DNA from: Streptomyces sp. QL37
Lineage (GTDB): Bacteria; Actinomycetota; Actinomycetes; Streptomycetales; Streptomycetaceae
Direction of reading: 5' to 3'
NCBI RefSeq assembly: GCF_002941025.1
Contig: NZ_PTJS01000001.1
Coordinates: 6,143,472 to 6,207,471 of the forward strand
Length of the DNA stretch: 64,000 nucleotides
Below, in pieces: positions 25,567 to 34,500 of this stretch. Position 1 is the stretch's first letter. Each line of letters begins with the position of its first letter. Under the pieces are notes generated by a model that saw only the letters and a program-made list of their open reading frames with translations, was not told the DNA's origin and made no database searches. The position numbers and the translations under genes are program-made.

Positions 25567-27057
25567 ATGCCGCTCACCTCCCGCCGACTGCGTGCCGCTC
25601 TGCTGGCCACCGCGTCGGTCACCCTCGTCGCCGCCACCCTGCCCGCACCCGAGCCGCTCGGCATCGGCGACCGACTCTTCCCCCACCTCGGCAACCCGGG
25701 CTACGACGTCCTGTCGTACGACATCTCGCTCACCTACAAGGGCCGCAACACCGAGCCCCTCGACGCCGTCACCACCATCGACGCGCGGACCACCGCACCG
25801 CTGGACCGGATCAACCTCGACTTCGCCCGAGGCGCCGTCCGCTCGGTCGAGGTCGACGGGCTGAACTCGGAGTTCGCCACCGCCGGTGAGGACCTGATCG
25901 TCGACGTGCCCTCCCGGATCCCGGCCGGGGTGCCCGTGCGGATCACCGTCCGGCATACGAGCGACCCCTCGGGGGACCGGGCCAACGGCGGCTGGGTCCC
26001 GACCGCCGACGGCCTGGCGATGGCGAACCAGGCCGACGCCGCCCACCGGGTCTTCCCCGGCAACGACCACCCCGCCGACAAGGCGTTCTTCACCTTCCGG
26101 GTCACCGCGCCGAAGCACCTCACGGTCGTGGCGGGAGGCCTCCCCGCCGGGAAGAGGGACCACGCCGGCGCGACCACCTGGACCTACCGCACGGAACACC
26201 CGATGGCGACGGAACTCGCCCAGGTGTCCATCGGCCGCTCCGCCGTCCTCCACCGCACCGGCCCCCGCGGACTGCCGGTACGCGACGTGGTGCCCGAGGC
26301 CGACCGCGCGAAGCTGGAGCCCTGGCTCGGGAAGACCCCCGCGCAGCTGGCCTGGATGGAGAAGCAGGTCGGTCCGTACCCGTTCGAGACGTACGGACTC
26401 CTCGTCGCCGACACCGAGACCGGCTTCGAGCTGGAGACGCAGACGCTCTCGCTCTTCGAACGCTCCCTGTTCACCGGAGACGGATATCCCGAGTGGTACG
26501 TCGACTCGGTCATGGTGCACGAGCTCGCCCACCAGTGGTTCGGCAACAGCGTCTCCCCGCGTTCCTGGTCCGATCTGTGGCTCAACGAGGGACACGCCAC
26601 CTGGTACGAGGCCCGCTACGCGGAGGAACACGCGCAGAAGCCCATGGAGCGCCGGATGCGCGAGGCCTACGCCCGCTCCGACACCTGGCGCGCCGCCGGC
26701 GGTCCGCCCGCCCGCCCCGACGTGCCCACCCCCGATCACAAGATCAGTCTCTTCAGGCCGGTGGTGTACGACGGGAGCGCGCTCATCCTGTACGCGCTGC
26801 GCGAGGAGATCGGCGAGGCCGCGTTCGACCGCCTGGAGCGGACCTGGGTGCGCGTCCACCGCAACGAGTCGGCGACCACCGAGCAGTTCACGGACCTGGC
26901 GTCGAGGATCGCGGGACGGGACCTGACGGCGTTCTTCGACGGGTGGCTGTACGGGAAGAAGACCCCGCCGATGCCGGGGCACCCGGACTGGCGGAGCGAG
27001 ACGCCCCGGAACGCCGTGGCCGGGAAGAGCCCCGCGCGGGCGCCGAAACCCGAGTGA
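25567..27057 (+). CDS. Secreted M1 family metallopeptidase
   Basis: 496 residues with an N-terminal signal peptide (MPLTSRRLRAALLATASVTLVAATLPAP). It has a beta-sandwich N-domain and a thermolysin-like catalytic domain with HELAHQWFGN and, 18 residues on, NEGHATW, giving the HExxH-E zinc site. The exopeptidase GAMEN motif is replaced by GFELETQT, seen in bacterial secreted M1 relatives. VVYDGSAL carries the transition-state tyrosine. It lacks the large C-terminal domain of PepN, so it is a short aminopeptidase-like enzyme. No clear ribosome-binding site precedes the ATG. Confidence 0.9.
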   Translation: MPLTSRRLRAALLATASVTLVAATLPAPEPLGIGDRLFPHLGNPGYDVLSYDISLTYKGRNTEPLDAVTTIDARTTAPLDRINLDFARGAVRSVEVDGLNSEFATAGEDLIVDVPSRIPAGVPVRITVRHTSDPSGDRANGGWVPTADGLAMANQADAAHRVFPGNDHPADKAFFTFRVTAPKHLTVVAGGLPAGKRDHAGATTWTYRTEHPMATELAQVSIGRSAVLHRTGPRGLPVRDVVPEADRAKLEPWLGKTPAQLAWMEKQVGPYPFETYGLLVADTETGFELETQTLSLFERSLFTGDGYPEWYVDSVMVHELAHQWFGNSVSPRSWSDLWLNEGHATWYEARYAEEHAQKPMERRMREAYARSDTWRAAGGPPARPDVPTPDHKISLFRPVVYDGSALILYALREEIGEAAFDRLERTWVRVHRNESATTEQFTDLASRIAGRDLTAFFDGWLYGKKTPPMPGHPDWRSETPRNAVAGKSPARAPKPE

Positions 27058-27190
27058 CGGCCCGGGCGGGGACATGCCACTATCGACGCGTCGGCACGGC
27101 GGCCGGCCGGTGGGTCTCCTCCAGGGGAATCTTCCGGCGGGGTCACGCGTTGTGACTGACGTATCGGACTTCTATCGACGTAAGGATCCA

Positions 27191-28711
27191 ATGACCTCCT
27201 CTTCTTCCCTTCCCCAGGACGCGCAGGACGCGCAGAGCGCCACGGAAGCCGACTCCGAGAGCCTCACCGAAAGCCTTCGGGCCGACGCCCTGATGGAAGA
27301 GGACGTCGCCTGGAGCCACGAGATCGACGGAGAGCGGGACGGCGAGCAGCTCGACCGTTCCGAGCGTGCGGCGCTGCGCCGCGTGGCAGGCCTCTCCACC
27401 GAGCTCGAGGACGTCACCGAGGTCGAGTACCGACAGCTACGCCTGGAGCGCGTGGTTCTCGTCGGTGTCTGGACATCGGGGACCGTCCATGACGCGGAGA
27501 TCTCCCTCGCGGAGCTCGCGGCCCTCGCCGAGACGGCGGGCGCCCAGGTGCTCGACGCCGTGTTCCAGCGGCGGGACAAGCCCGACCCGGCCACCTACAT
27601 CGGCTCGGGCAAGGCGCTGGAGCTGCGCGACATCGTTCTCGAATCCGGGGCCGACACCGTCGTCTGCGACGGTGAGCTCAGCCCCGGCCAGCTGATCCAC
27701 CTGGAAGACGTCGTCAAGGTCAAGGTGGTCGACAGGACCGCCCTGATCCTCGACATCTTCGCCCAGCACGCCAAGTCCCGGGAGGGCAAGGCGCAGGTGT
27801 CGCTGGCACAGATGCAGTACATGCTCCCGCGCCTGCGCGGCTGGGGTCAGTCGCTGTCCCGGCAGATGGGCGGCGGCGGTTCCAGCGGCGGTGGGGGCAT
27901 GGCCACCCGTGGTCCTGGTGAGACCAAGATCGAGACGGACCGGCGACGGATCCGCGAGAAGATGGCGAAGATGCGCCGGGAGATCGCGGAGATGAAGACC
28001 GGCCGGGAGATCAAGCGCCAGGAACGCAAGCGCAACAAGGTGCCCTCGGTGGCGATCGCCGGGTACACCAATGCCGGAAAGTCCTCCCTGCTCAACCGGC
28101 TCACCGGCGCGGGTGTCCTCGTGGAGAACGCCCTGTTCGCGACCCTCGACCCGACCGTGCGCCGGGCCGAGACACCGAGCGGCCGTGTCTACACCCTGGC
28201 CGACACCGTCGGGTTCGTGCGGCACCTGCCGCACCACCTGGTCGAGGCGTTCCGTTCCACCATGGAGGAGGTCGGCGAATCCGACCTGATCCTGCATGTG
28301 GTGGACGGTTCCCATCCGGTGCCGGAGGAGCAGCTCGCCGCCGTGCGTCAGGTGATCCGGGAAGTCGGCGCGGTCGACGTACCCGAGGTCGTCGTGATCA
28401 ACAAGGCGGACGCGGCCGACCCGCTCGTGCTTCAGCGCCTGATGCGTGCCGAGAAGCACGCGATCGCGGTGTCGGCGCGGACCGGCGCCGGTATCGACGA
28501 GCTGCTCGCGCTCATCGACGCCGAGCTGCCGCGGCCGTCCGTGGAGATCGAGGCGCTCGTGCCCTACATCCAGGGCGCGCTCGTCTCCCGGGTGCACGCG
28601 GAGGGCGAGGTGATCTCCGAGGAGCACACGCCGGAGGGCACGCTGCTCAAGGCGCGGGTCCACGAGGAGCTCGCGGCGGAGCTCGCGGTCTTCGTGCCGG
28701 TGGCTCACTGA
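27191..28711 (+). CDS. hflX: GTPase HflX
   Basis: Ribosome-associated GTPase that splits stalled or hibernating 70S ribosomes. 506 residues from ATG at 27191 (AAGGA 4 nt upstream); the frame is open further upstream, but this site decides the start. An acidic Ser/Glu/Asp-rich N-terminus (~70 residues) precedes the HflX N-domain (YIGSGKALELRDIV, FAQHAKSREGKAQVSLAQMQYMLPRL) and the glycine-rich linker GGGGSSGGGGMATRGPGETKIE. G-motifs: GYTNAGKS, DTVGFVRHLP, NKAD and SART. A strong terminator follows. Confidence 0.96.
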   Translation: MTSSSSLPQDAQDAQSATEADSESLTESLRADALMEEDVAWSHEIDGERDGEQLDRSERAALRRVAGLSTELEDVTEVEYRQLRLERVVLVGVWTSGTVHDAEISLAELAALAETAGAQVLDAVFQRRDKPDPATYIGSGKALELRDIVLESGADTVVCDGELSPGQLIHLEDVVKVKVVDRTALILDIFAQHAKSREGKAQVSLAQMQYMLPRLRGWGQSLSRQMGGGGSSGGGGMATRGPGETKIETDRRRIREKMAKMRREIAEMKTGREIKRQERKRNKVPSVAIAGYTNAGKSSLLNRLTGAGVLVENALFATLDPTVRRAETPSGRVYTLADTVGFVRHLPHHLVEAFRSTMEEVGESDLILHVVDGSHPVPEEQLAAVRQVIREVGAVDVPEVVVINKADAADPLVLQRLMRAEKHAIAVSARTGAGIDELLALIDAELPRPSVEIEALVPYIQGALVSRVHAEGEVISEEHTPEGTLLKARVHEELAAELAVFVPVAH

Positions 28712-28726
28712 CGCGGTGGACATGCC

Positions 28727-28765
28727 GGAGGCCGGGTTCCCCTCTCGAAGGGGAACCCGGCCTCC
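28727..28765. terminator. Bidirectional terminator after hflX
   Basis: A perfect 17-bp inverted repeat (28727-28743 / 28749-28765, loop CTCGA) lies between the convergent hflX and the protease gene. Confidence 0.9.
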
Positions 28766-28799
28766 TCGTGCTCCGGCCGGCAATCGCCGGCCCGCGGTC

Positions 28800-30020
28800 C
28801 TACTGTCCCGCGTACTTCTTGCTGACGGCCTCGTAGATGCCCTTGGCCTCCTCGCCCAGGCGCGGGCCGGCCAGCCAGCCCGCCGTCACCGGGCCGATGG
28901 AGGTGTTGGAGACGAGGGCCGGCTTACCGTCCTGGCCCTTCGCGACCCAGCCGCCACCGGAGGATCCACCGGTCATCGTGCACCCGATGCGGTACATCGT
29001 CGGCTGCTCCTCGAAGACGGCCAGGCGGCCCGGCTCGTCGGTGCACTGGAGGGCCTTCTGACCGTCGAACGGCGGGGCCGCCGGGTAGCCGGTCGCCGTC
29101 ATGCTGTCGATCTGCGGTACGGCCGGGGCGTTGAAGTCGACCGGTAGTGCCGAACCGACGGTCTCTTCGAGGGACTTGCCCGTCGAACCCTTCTCCGGAG
29201 CGACCTGCAGCACCGCGAAGTCGTACGGGGCTCCCTGGCCGCCGGTCGCGGCACCCTGGTTGATCCACTGGTCGGAGGTCTGCGCCCACTGGCCCCACCA
29301 CACGCCGTACGGAGCGATCTCCTCCTTCGTCGCGTTCTGGAGTTCGGCCGTCGACATTCCGCTGTCGTTGTACGAGGGAACGAAGGCGATGTTGCGGTAC
29401 CAGCCGCCGTTCTTGCCCGCGTGCACGCAGTGCCCGGCCGTCCAGACCATGTTGGACTTGCCCGGGTGGGCCGGGTCCTGCACCACGGTCGCGGAGCAGA
29501 CCATCGAGCCCTCGGGCCCGTCGAACAGGAGCTTGCCGGACTCGGGCGCGCTCGCGTGGTAAGGCGTCTGCAGGTTCGCGGCCTCGACCGGCACGGGGGT
29601 CGGGTCCGTCACGCCCTCGTCGCCGGAGATGTCGTTGTCGACGGGGTTCTCCGGGGCCTTGTCGGCATCCCGCATCCGCTCCGGGTCCCAGAGGTCCTCG
29701 ATGATGGGGTTGACGTAGTCCTTGGCCTCACGCAGCCACTTGTCCCTGTCCCAGTTCTTCCACTCGCCGTCCCTCCACTGGTCGAGGTCGATCCCGTGCT
29801 CCTTGAGCCGGTCCTTGAGATCGTCCGGGATCACGACCTTGCCGTCGGAGGACTGGCCCGTGGAACTGCTCGGCTCGCTGATCGCGCCGTCCTCCTCCGG
29901 CCCGCAGGCCGCGGCGGAGAGCGTCAGGAGAGCGGCAAGGGCGGCCGCGGCGAACACCCGAGGGGTGCGGCGGGCGCTCCCCCGGCGCTGTTCGGTATCG
30001 GTCGGGCGCATGGGTCGCAT
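28800..30020 (-). CDS. Lipoprotein trypsin-like serine peptidase
   Basis: 406 residues from ATG at 30020 (AGGGGGA ~7 nt upstream). A twin-basic start and hydrophobic stretch end in a lipobox (ALLTLSAAAC, C ~41), so the protein is likely membrane-anchored. After a ~130-residue acidic/charged linker comes a V8/trypsin-like domain with TAGHCV (His), APYDFAVLQV (Asp) and TGGSSGGGW (Ser). The serine motif GGSSGGG is that of glutamyl-endopeptidase-like S1 proteases. Disulfide-candidate cysteines flank the domain. Target unknown. Confidence 0.88.
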   Translation of the reverse strand: MRPMRPTDTEQRRGSARRTPRVFAAAALAALLTLSAAACGPEEDGAISEPSSSTGQSSDGKVVIPDDLKDRLKEHGIDLDQWRDGEWKNWDRDKWLREAKDYVNPIIEDLWDPERMRDADKAPENPVDNDISGDEGVTDPTPVPVEAANLQTPYHASAPESGKLLFDGPEGSMVCSATVVQDPAHPGKSNMVWTAGHCVHAGKNGGWYRNIAFVPSYNDSGMSTAELQNATKEEIAPYGVWWGQWAQTSDQWINQGAATGGQGAPYDFAVLQVAPEKGSTGKSLEETVGSALPVDFNAPAVPQIDSMTATGYPAAPPFDGQKALQCTDEPGRLAVFEEQPTMYRIGCTMTGGSSGGGWVAKGQDGKPALVSNTSIGPVTAGWLAGPRLGEEAKGIYEAVSKKYAGQ

Positions 30021-30349
30021 CTGGTGATCCCCCTGGGACTTCGTCACTGACTTCGGTACCGCACTGCGGACTTGGCGTGCACGGCAGGGCCGTGCGGCCA
30101 CATCGCGCACCCCCGGAGCGGCGGCTCCTTCCCGAGTGCGGCCCCTACTATGCCGGTGCCGTTGGGGACGGCGTTCGGCAGGGCCACGGTTCCGCCCGCA
30201 CAAGGATCTTCCGATTTACCCGTGATCTCCTGCGTTCCGCGTCGTTGGTACGTACGGGGGACACCCGGACAGCGTTCACCGGTGCACTCCGCCCAGGTGG
30301 ACCGTACCGATGCGGAACGCAACTGTTACAGCAGGAGGACCGAACAGCC
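30021..30349. other. Divergent intergenic region, protease / siderophore operon
   Basis: 329 bp with no credible gene. I looked for an iron-repressor (DmdR/IdeR-type, TTAGGTTAGGCTNACCTAA) operator on both strands and saw none. A GTTGGTACGTAC segment (30243-30254) and AACTGTTACAG (30321-30331) near the operon are the least GC-rich stretches and may hold the promoter, but no convincing -35/-10 pair stands out. Confidence 0.5.
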
Positions 30350-31741
30350 GTGGCCGTGACCGAACCAGCTCCGGTGGCGCTTTCCCCTGCGCACGAGGGG
30401 ATTCTGCGGCGTCAGGCACTACGAGAATCGGCGGCCCGCACCTATGCGCGGTCCCTGCCGATCGTGCCTGTGCGCGCGCGGGGCATGACGATCGAGGGCG
30501 CGGACGGCCGGCGCTATCTCGACTGTCTGTCAGGGGCGGGCACGCTGGCACTCGGCCACAACCACCCCGTGGTGCTCGAGGCCATCAGGAAGGTCATCGA
30601 CTCCGGCGCGCCACTGCACGTGCTCGATCTCGCGACACCCGTCAAGGACGCCTTCACGACCGAGCTGTTCGCCACCCTGCCCCGTGAACTGGCCGACAAC
30701 GCCCGGATCCAGTTCTGCGGTCCGGCCGGGACGGACGCCGTCGAGGCGGCCTTCAAGCTGGTCCGAACAGCGAGCGGGCGCAGCGAACTCCTCGCCTTCA
30801 CCGGCGCGTACCACGGAATGACCGCCGGTGCCCTGGCCGCTTCGGGCGGGGCCACGGATGTCCGGGTGACGCGGCTGCCCTTCCCGCAGAACTACCGCTG
30901 TCCCTTCGGAGCCGGCGGGGAGCGGGGCGCGGACATCGCCGCGCGCTGGACGGAGTACCTCCTGGACGACCCCAAGGGCGGGGTGCCCGCTCCGGCCGCC
31001 ATGATCCTGGAGCCGGTCCAGGGGGAGGGCGGCGTGAACCCGGCCCCGGACGGCTGGATGCGCCGGATGCGGGAGATCACCCAGGAGCGTTCCATCGCCC
31101 TGATCGCGGACGAGGTGCAGACCGGAGTCGGCAGGACAGGCACCTTCTGGGCGGTCGAGCACAGCGGTATCGTGCCCGACGTGATGGTGCTCTCGAAAGC
31201 CATCGGCGGCTCACTGCCCCTGGCGGTGATCGTCTACCGCTCCGAGCTCGACCTCTGGCAGCCGGGCGCCCACGCCGGCACCTTCCGGGGCAACCAACTC
31301 GCCATGGCGGCCGGCGCCGCGACCCTCGCGTACGTCCGGGAGAACCGGCTCGCCGAACGCGCCGGCACACTCGGCGCGCGCATGCTCGCCCGGCTCCAGG
31401 CGCTCGGCGCGGACCATCCGAGCATCGGCGACGTCCGTGGCCGCGGCCTGATGATCGGCATCGAACTCGTCGACCCCGAGGCGGAGCCGCTCACCGTCAC
31501 CGCCGAGAGCGGCTCCGCCCCGCCGCCCGATCCGGCCCTCGCCGCGGCGGTGCAGCAGGAGTGTCTGCGCCGCGGCCTCATCGTCGAACTCGGCGGACGC
31601 CACAGCGCCGTGGTCCGCCTGCTCCCTCCCCTCACTCTCACCGACGAACAGGCGACCGCGGTCGTGGACCGCCTCGCCGACGCGCTGAGAGCGGCCGAGC
31701 GCTCTCCGTACCGCCGGGCCGCTGCCGGGCCGACCCGCTGA
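30350..31741 (+). CDS. Diaminobutyrate-2-oxoglutarate aminotransferase-like (siderophore operon)
   Basis: 463 residues from GTG at 30350 (CAGGAGGA ~8 nt upstream). Class III PLP aminotransferase: GAYHGMTAGALAASGG, LIADEVQTGVGRTG and the PLP lysine in VLSKAIGGSLPLAV. Closest in pattern to RhbA/DABA aminotransferases that make L-2,4-diaminobutyrate from aspartate semialdehyde in rhizobactin-type siderophore pathways. The next gene starts 28 nt downstream and encodes a siderophore synthetase, which supports this substrate. Other omega-amino substrates cannot be excluded. Confidence 0.85.
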   Translation: MAVTEPAPVALSPAHEGILRRQALRESAARTYARSLPIVPVRARGMTIEGADGRRYLDCLSGAGTLALGHNHPVVLEAIRKVIDSGAPLHVLDLATPVKDAFTTELFATLPRELADNARIQFCGPAGTDAVEAAFKLVRTASGRSELLAFTGAYHGMTAGALAASGGATDVRVTRLPFPQNYRCPFGAGGERGADIAARWTEYLLDDPKGGVPAPAAMILEPVQGEGGVNPAPDGWMRRMREITQERSIALIADEVQTGVGRTGTFWAVEHSGIVPDVMVLSKAIGGSLPLAVIVYRSELDLWQPGAHAGTFRGNQLAMAAGAATLAYVRENRLAERAGTLGARMLARLQALGADHPSIGDVRGRGLMIGIELVDPEAEPLTVTAESGSAPPPDPALAAAVQQECLRRGLIVELGGRHSAVVRLLPPLTLTDEQATAVVDRLADALRAAERSPYRRAAAGPTR

Positions 31742-31769
31742 TCCCGGACCCCTCACAAGGAAGACCGCC

Positions 31770-33692
31770 GTGAACCCCACCCCTGCGCCCGAGGCCGACG
31801 GCCCCCTCACCAGCCAGCAGCGAGGCCATGACCTCCCGGAGGGCCCCCTCGCCGTGGAGTCGACGACCGTGCCGCGCCAGAAGGCCGGTCCGCACGGCCT
31901 CCCGCGTGCCGGGTCGGACCCCCTGACAGGCACTGTCCCGTCGGACCGTCCCGGCGACACGGTGCGGGACCCGCTGGACCACCCGGACCCGCTCCGGGCC
32001 GCGGACTCGTCCGGTACGGAGAATCTGCTGCGCTGCTGGACCAGGGAGAACGACCTCCCCCGCCCCCGGGGAAACACCCTGCGCGTTCCGCTCCCCGCGA
32101 GCGGCACCGCCCTGCTCGTCCCGGTCGCCCACTGGTCCGCGACGGGCTGGCACCGCTTCGGGACGCCGTCCCTGGAGAACGCGCCCGAGAACGCCCCGGG
32201 CGTCGACGCCGTCACCGTGGCGGCGCTGCTCAGCCGGGAGAGCGAGCGGAACGCCGGAGTCGACCTGGTGGCCAGGGTGGCCGACTCCGTACGGCACACA
32301 GCGGCCTTCATCGCCGACCGGCGCCGCACACCCACCGCGCCGCCCGAGGCCGATCTCTTCCTCACCGCCGAGCAGTCCCTCGTGCTCGGCCACCCCCTGC
32401 ACCCCACGCCCAAGAGCCGCGAAGGCCTCTCCGAGTCGGAGACGCTGCTCTACTCACCCGAGCTGCGTGGCTCCTTCCCGCTCCACTGGATGGCCGTGGA
32501 CCGTTCCGTGCTGGCCACGGAATCGGCGTGGACGAAGGCCGGCCGGCCGGTCTCCGCGGAGGCACTCCTCGCACCGCACGCCGAAGGGCTGGACCTCCCC
32601 GAAGGAACCACGGCCCTCCCGCTCCACCCCTGGCAGGCCGCGGAGGTCCTGCGCCGCCCCGAGGTCGTCGCCCTGTGCGAGAAGGGCCTTCTGCACGACC
32701 TCGGTCCGTACGGCGAACGCTGGCACCCCACCTCGTCCGTCCGCACCGTCCACCGCCCGGGCTCCGACCTCATGCTGAAGCTGTCCCTGGGCGTACGCAT
32801 CACCAACTCCCGCCGGGAGAACCTCCGTAAGGAGCTCCACCGCGGAACCGAGGTGCACCGGCTGCTGCGCACCGGCCTCGCCGACCGCTGGCAGGAGGCG
32901 CACCCGGGCTTCGACATCGTCCGGGACCCGGCCTGGCTCGCCGTCGACCAACCGGACGGCAGCCCCGTCCCCGGCCTCGACGTGATGCTCCGCCACAATC
33001 CCTTCGGCCCCGCCGACGACGCGGTGTGCATCGCCGGACTCACCGCCCCCCGGCCGTGGCCCGGCCGTCCCGGCACGCACTCGCGGCTCGCCGACACGGT
33101 CTTCTCGCTGGCCGCGCGAACGGGCAGGACGACCGGGGCGGTGTGCGCCGAGTGGTTCCTGCGCTATCTCGACCGCGTCGTCCTCCCCGTCCTCTGGCTC
33201 GACGCCAATGCGGGCGTCGCCCTGGAGGCCCACCAGCAGAACACGCTCGTACTCCTCGACCCGGACGGCTGGCCCGTCGGCGGCAGGTACCGCGACAACC
33301 AGGGCTACTACTTCCGGGAGTCCCACCGGGCCGCACTCGAGCGCCGGCTCCCGGGCATCGGTGCCGTCAGCGACACCTTCGTCTCCGACGCCGTCACGGA
33401 CGAGCGGCTCGCCTACTACCTCGGCATCAACAACGTGTTCGGACTGATCGGTGCCTTCGGCGCCCAGCGGCTCGCCGACGAACAGCTGCTTCTCGCCGCG
33501 TTCCGCCGCTTCCTCGAAGGCAACGTCGCGCTGGGTTCCTCCCTGCCCGCCTACCTTCTGGAGACCGGTCAGCTCCGTTGCAAGGCCAACCTGCTGACGC
33601 GGATGCACGGCCTCGACGAGCTCGTCGGCCCGGTCGACACCCAGTCCGTGTACGTCACCATCGCCAATCCGCTCACCGGCGACAAGGCATGA
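31770..33692 (+). CDS. IucA/IucC family NIS siderophore synthetase (first)
   Basis: 640 residues from GTG at 31770 (AAGGAAGA upstream). NRPS-independent siderophore synthetases adenylate a carboxylate such as citrate and condense it with an amine or alcohol. Features: HPLHPTPKSREGLS (phosphate loop region), LPLHPWQAAEVLR, SSVRTVHRPGSDLMLKLSLGVRITNSRREN, and the C-terminal palm LEAHQQNTLVLLDPDGWPVGGRYRDNQGYYF. The N-terminal ~90 residues are a variable Pro/Arg-rich lead. The second synthetase (34501) differs in sequence and presumably catalyses another condensation. Confidence 0.92.
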   Translation: MNPTPAPEADGPLTSQQRGHDLPEGPLAVESTTVPRQKAGPHGLPRAGSDPLTGTVPSDRPGDTVRDPLDHPDPLRAADSSGTENLLRCWTRENDLPRPRGNTLRVPLPASGTALLVPVAHWSATGWHRFGTPSLENAPENAPGVDAVTVAALLSRESERNAGVDLVARVADSVRHTAAFIADRRRTPTAPPEADLFLTAEQSLVLGHPLHPTPKSREGLSESETLLYSPELRGSFPLHWMAVDRSVLATESAWTKAGRPVSAEALLAPHAEGLDLPEGTTALPLHPWQAAEVLRRPEVVALCEKGLLHDLGPYGERWHPTSSVRTVHRPGSDLMLKLSLGVRITNSRRENLRKELHRGTEVHRLLRTGLADRWQEAHPGFDIVRDPAWLAVDQPDGSPVPGLDVMLRHNPFGPADDAVCIAGLTAPRPWPGRPGTHSRLADTVFSLAARTGRTTGAVCAEWFLRYLDRVVLPVLWLDANAGVALEAHQQNTLVLLDPDGWPVGGRYRDNQGYYFRESHRAALERRLPGIGAVSDTFVSDAVTDERLAYYLGINNVFGLIGAFGAQRLADEQLLLAAFRRFLEGNVALGSSLPAYLLETGQLRCKANLLTRMHGLDELVGPVDTQSVYVTIANPLTGDKA

Positions 33693-33723
33693 CGGTCTGA
33701 ACCAGCGAGAGGAGAGCGTCACG

Positions 33724-34440
33724 GTGCATCAAGCCGATGCCCACACCGGGACCGGTGCCGTCCCGCCCGACGGCACCGGCACCGAGGACACCCTGGAGCT
33801 ACGGCTCACCGAGGAGCTCCTCGCCCTGCTCGGTGACGGGTCGGCGGCCGCCGCGAGCGCCGACGCCTCCGCTCTCGTGGGAGACCCCGGCGCGTGGAGT
33901 CCGGTCAGGACCCCCGCCGGGGTGTTCCAACTCGTCGCGGTGGAACCCGAACGCGATCTGGCGGTGATCAGCCGCTGGATGAACGATCCGGCGGTCGCCG
34001 CCTTCTGGGAGCTCGAGGGGCCGGAGTCGGTCACCGCGGCGCACCTCCGCCGGCAGCTCGAAGGGGACGGCCGCAGCGTCCCCTGCCTCGGCGTCCTCGC
34101 CGGTACCCCCATGAGCTACTGGGAGATCTACCGCGCGGATCTGGACCCGCTCGCCCGCCACTACCCGGCCCGGCCCCACGACATGGGGATCCACCTCCTC
34201 ATCGGCGGCGTGGGCAACCGGGGACGGGGCATCGGCACCGTGCTGCTCAGGGCCGTCGCCGATCTCGTGATCGACAACCGTCCGCTCTGCGGGCGTGTCG
34301 TCGCGGAGCCGGATCTGCGCAACACCCCGTCCGTGTCCGCCTTCCTGAGCGCCGGCTTCCGCTTCTGCGCGGAAGTGGACCTTCCAGACAAGCGCGCCGC
34401 CCTGATGGTCCGTGACCGAGCCCACCGTGACCGCCTGTGA
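33724..34440 (+). CDS. Siderophore-type GNAT acyltransferase (RhbD/IucB/AlcB-like)
   Basis: 238 residues from GTG at 33724 (GAGAGGAGAG upstream). After ~60 variable residues comes the IucB-like domain: WMNDPAVAAFWELEGP, SYWEIYRADLDPLARHYPARPHDMGIHLLIGG and the acyl-CoA loop RGRGIGTVLLRAV. HDxGIHLLIG is the hallmark of siderophore N-hydroxy-amine acyltransferases. It would acylate the hydroxylated diamine to a hydroxamate before condensation. Third gene of the operon, 31 nt after the first synthetase. Confidence 0.9.
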   Translation: MHQADAHTGTGAVPPDGTGTEDTLELRLTEELLALLGDGSAAAASADASALVGDPGAWSPVRTPAGVFQLVAVEPERDLAVISRWMNDPAVAAFWELEGPESVTAAHLRRQLEGDGRSVPCLGVLAGTPMSYWEIYRADLDPLARHYPARPHDMGIHLLIGGVGNRGRGIGTVLLRAVADLVIDNRPLCGRVVAEPDLRNTPSVSAFLSAGFRFCAEVDLPDKRAALMVRDRAHRDRL

Positions 34441-34500
34441 ACGACTCACCGCACCGCACAGCCTGCTCGAACCCCATCGGTCCCACCCGGAGGAGTCCCC

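Noticed and set aside
30021..30349. Iron-repressor operator of the siderophore operon
   Set aside because: No TTAGGTTAGG-type palindrome on either strand.
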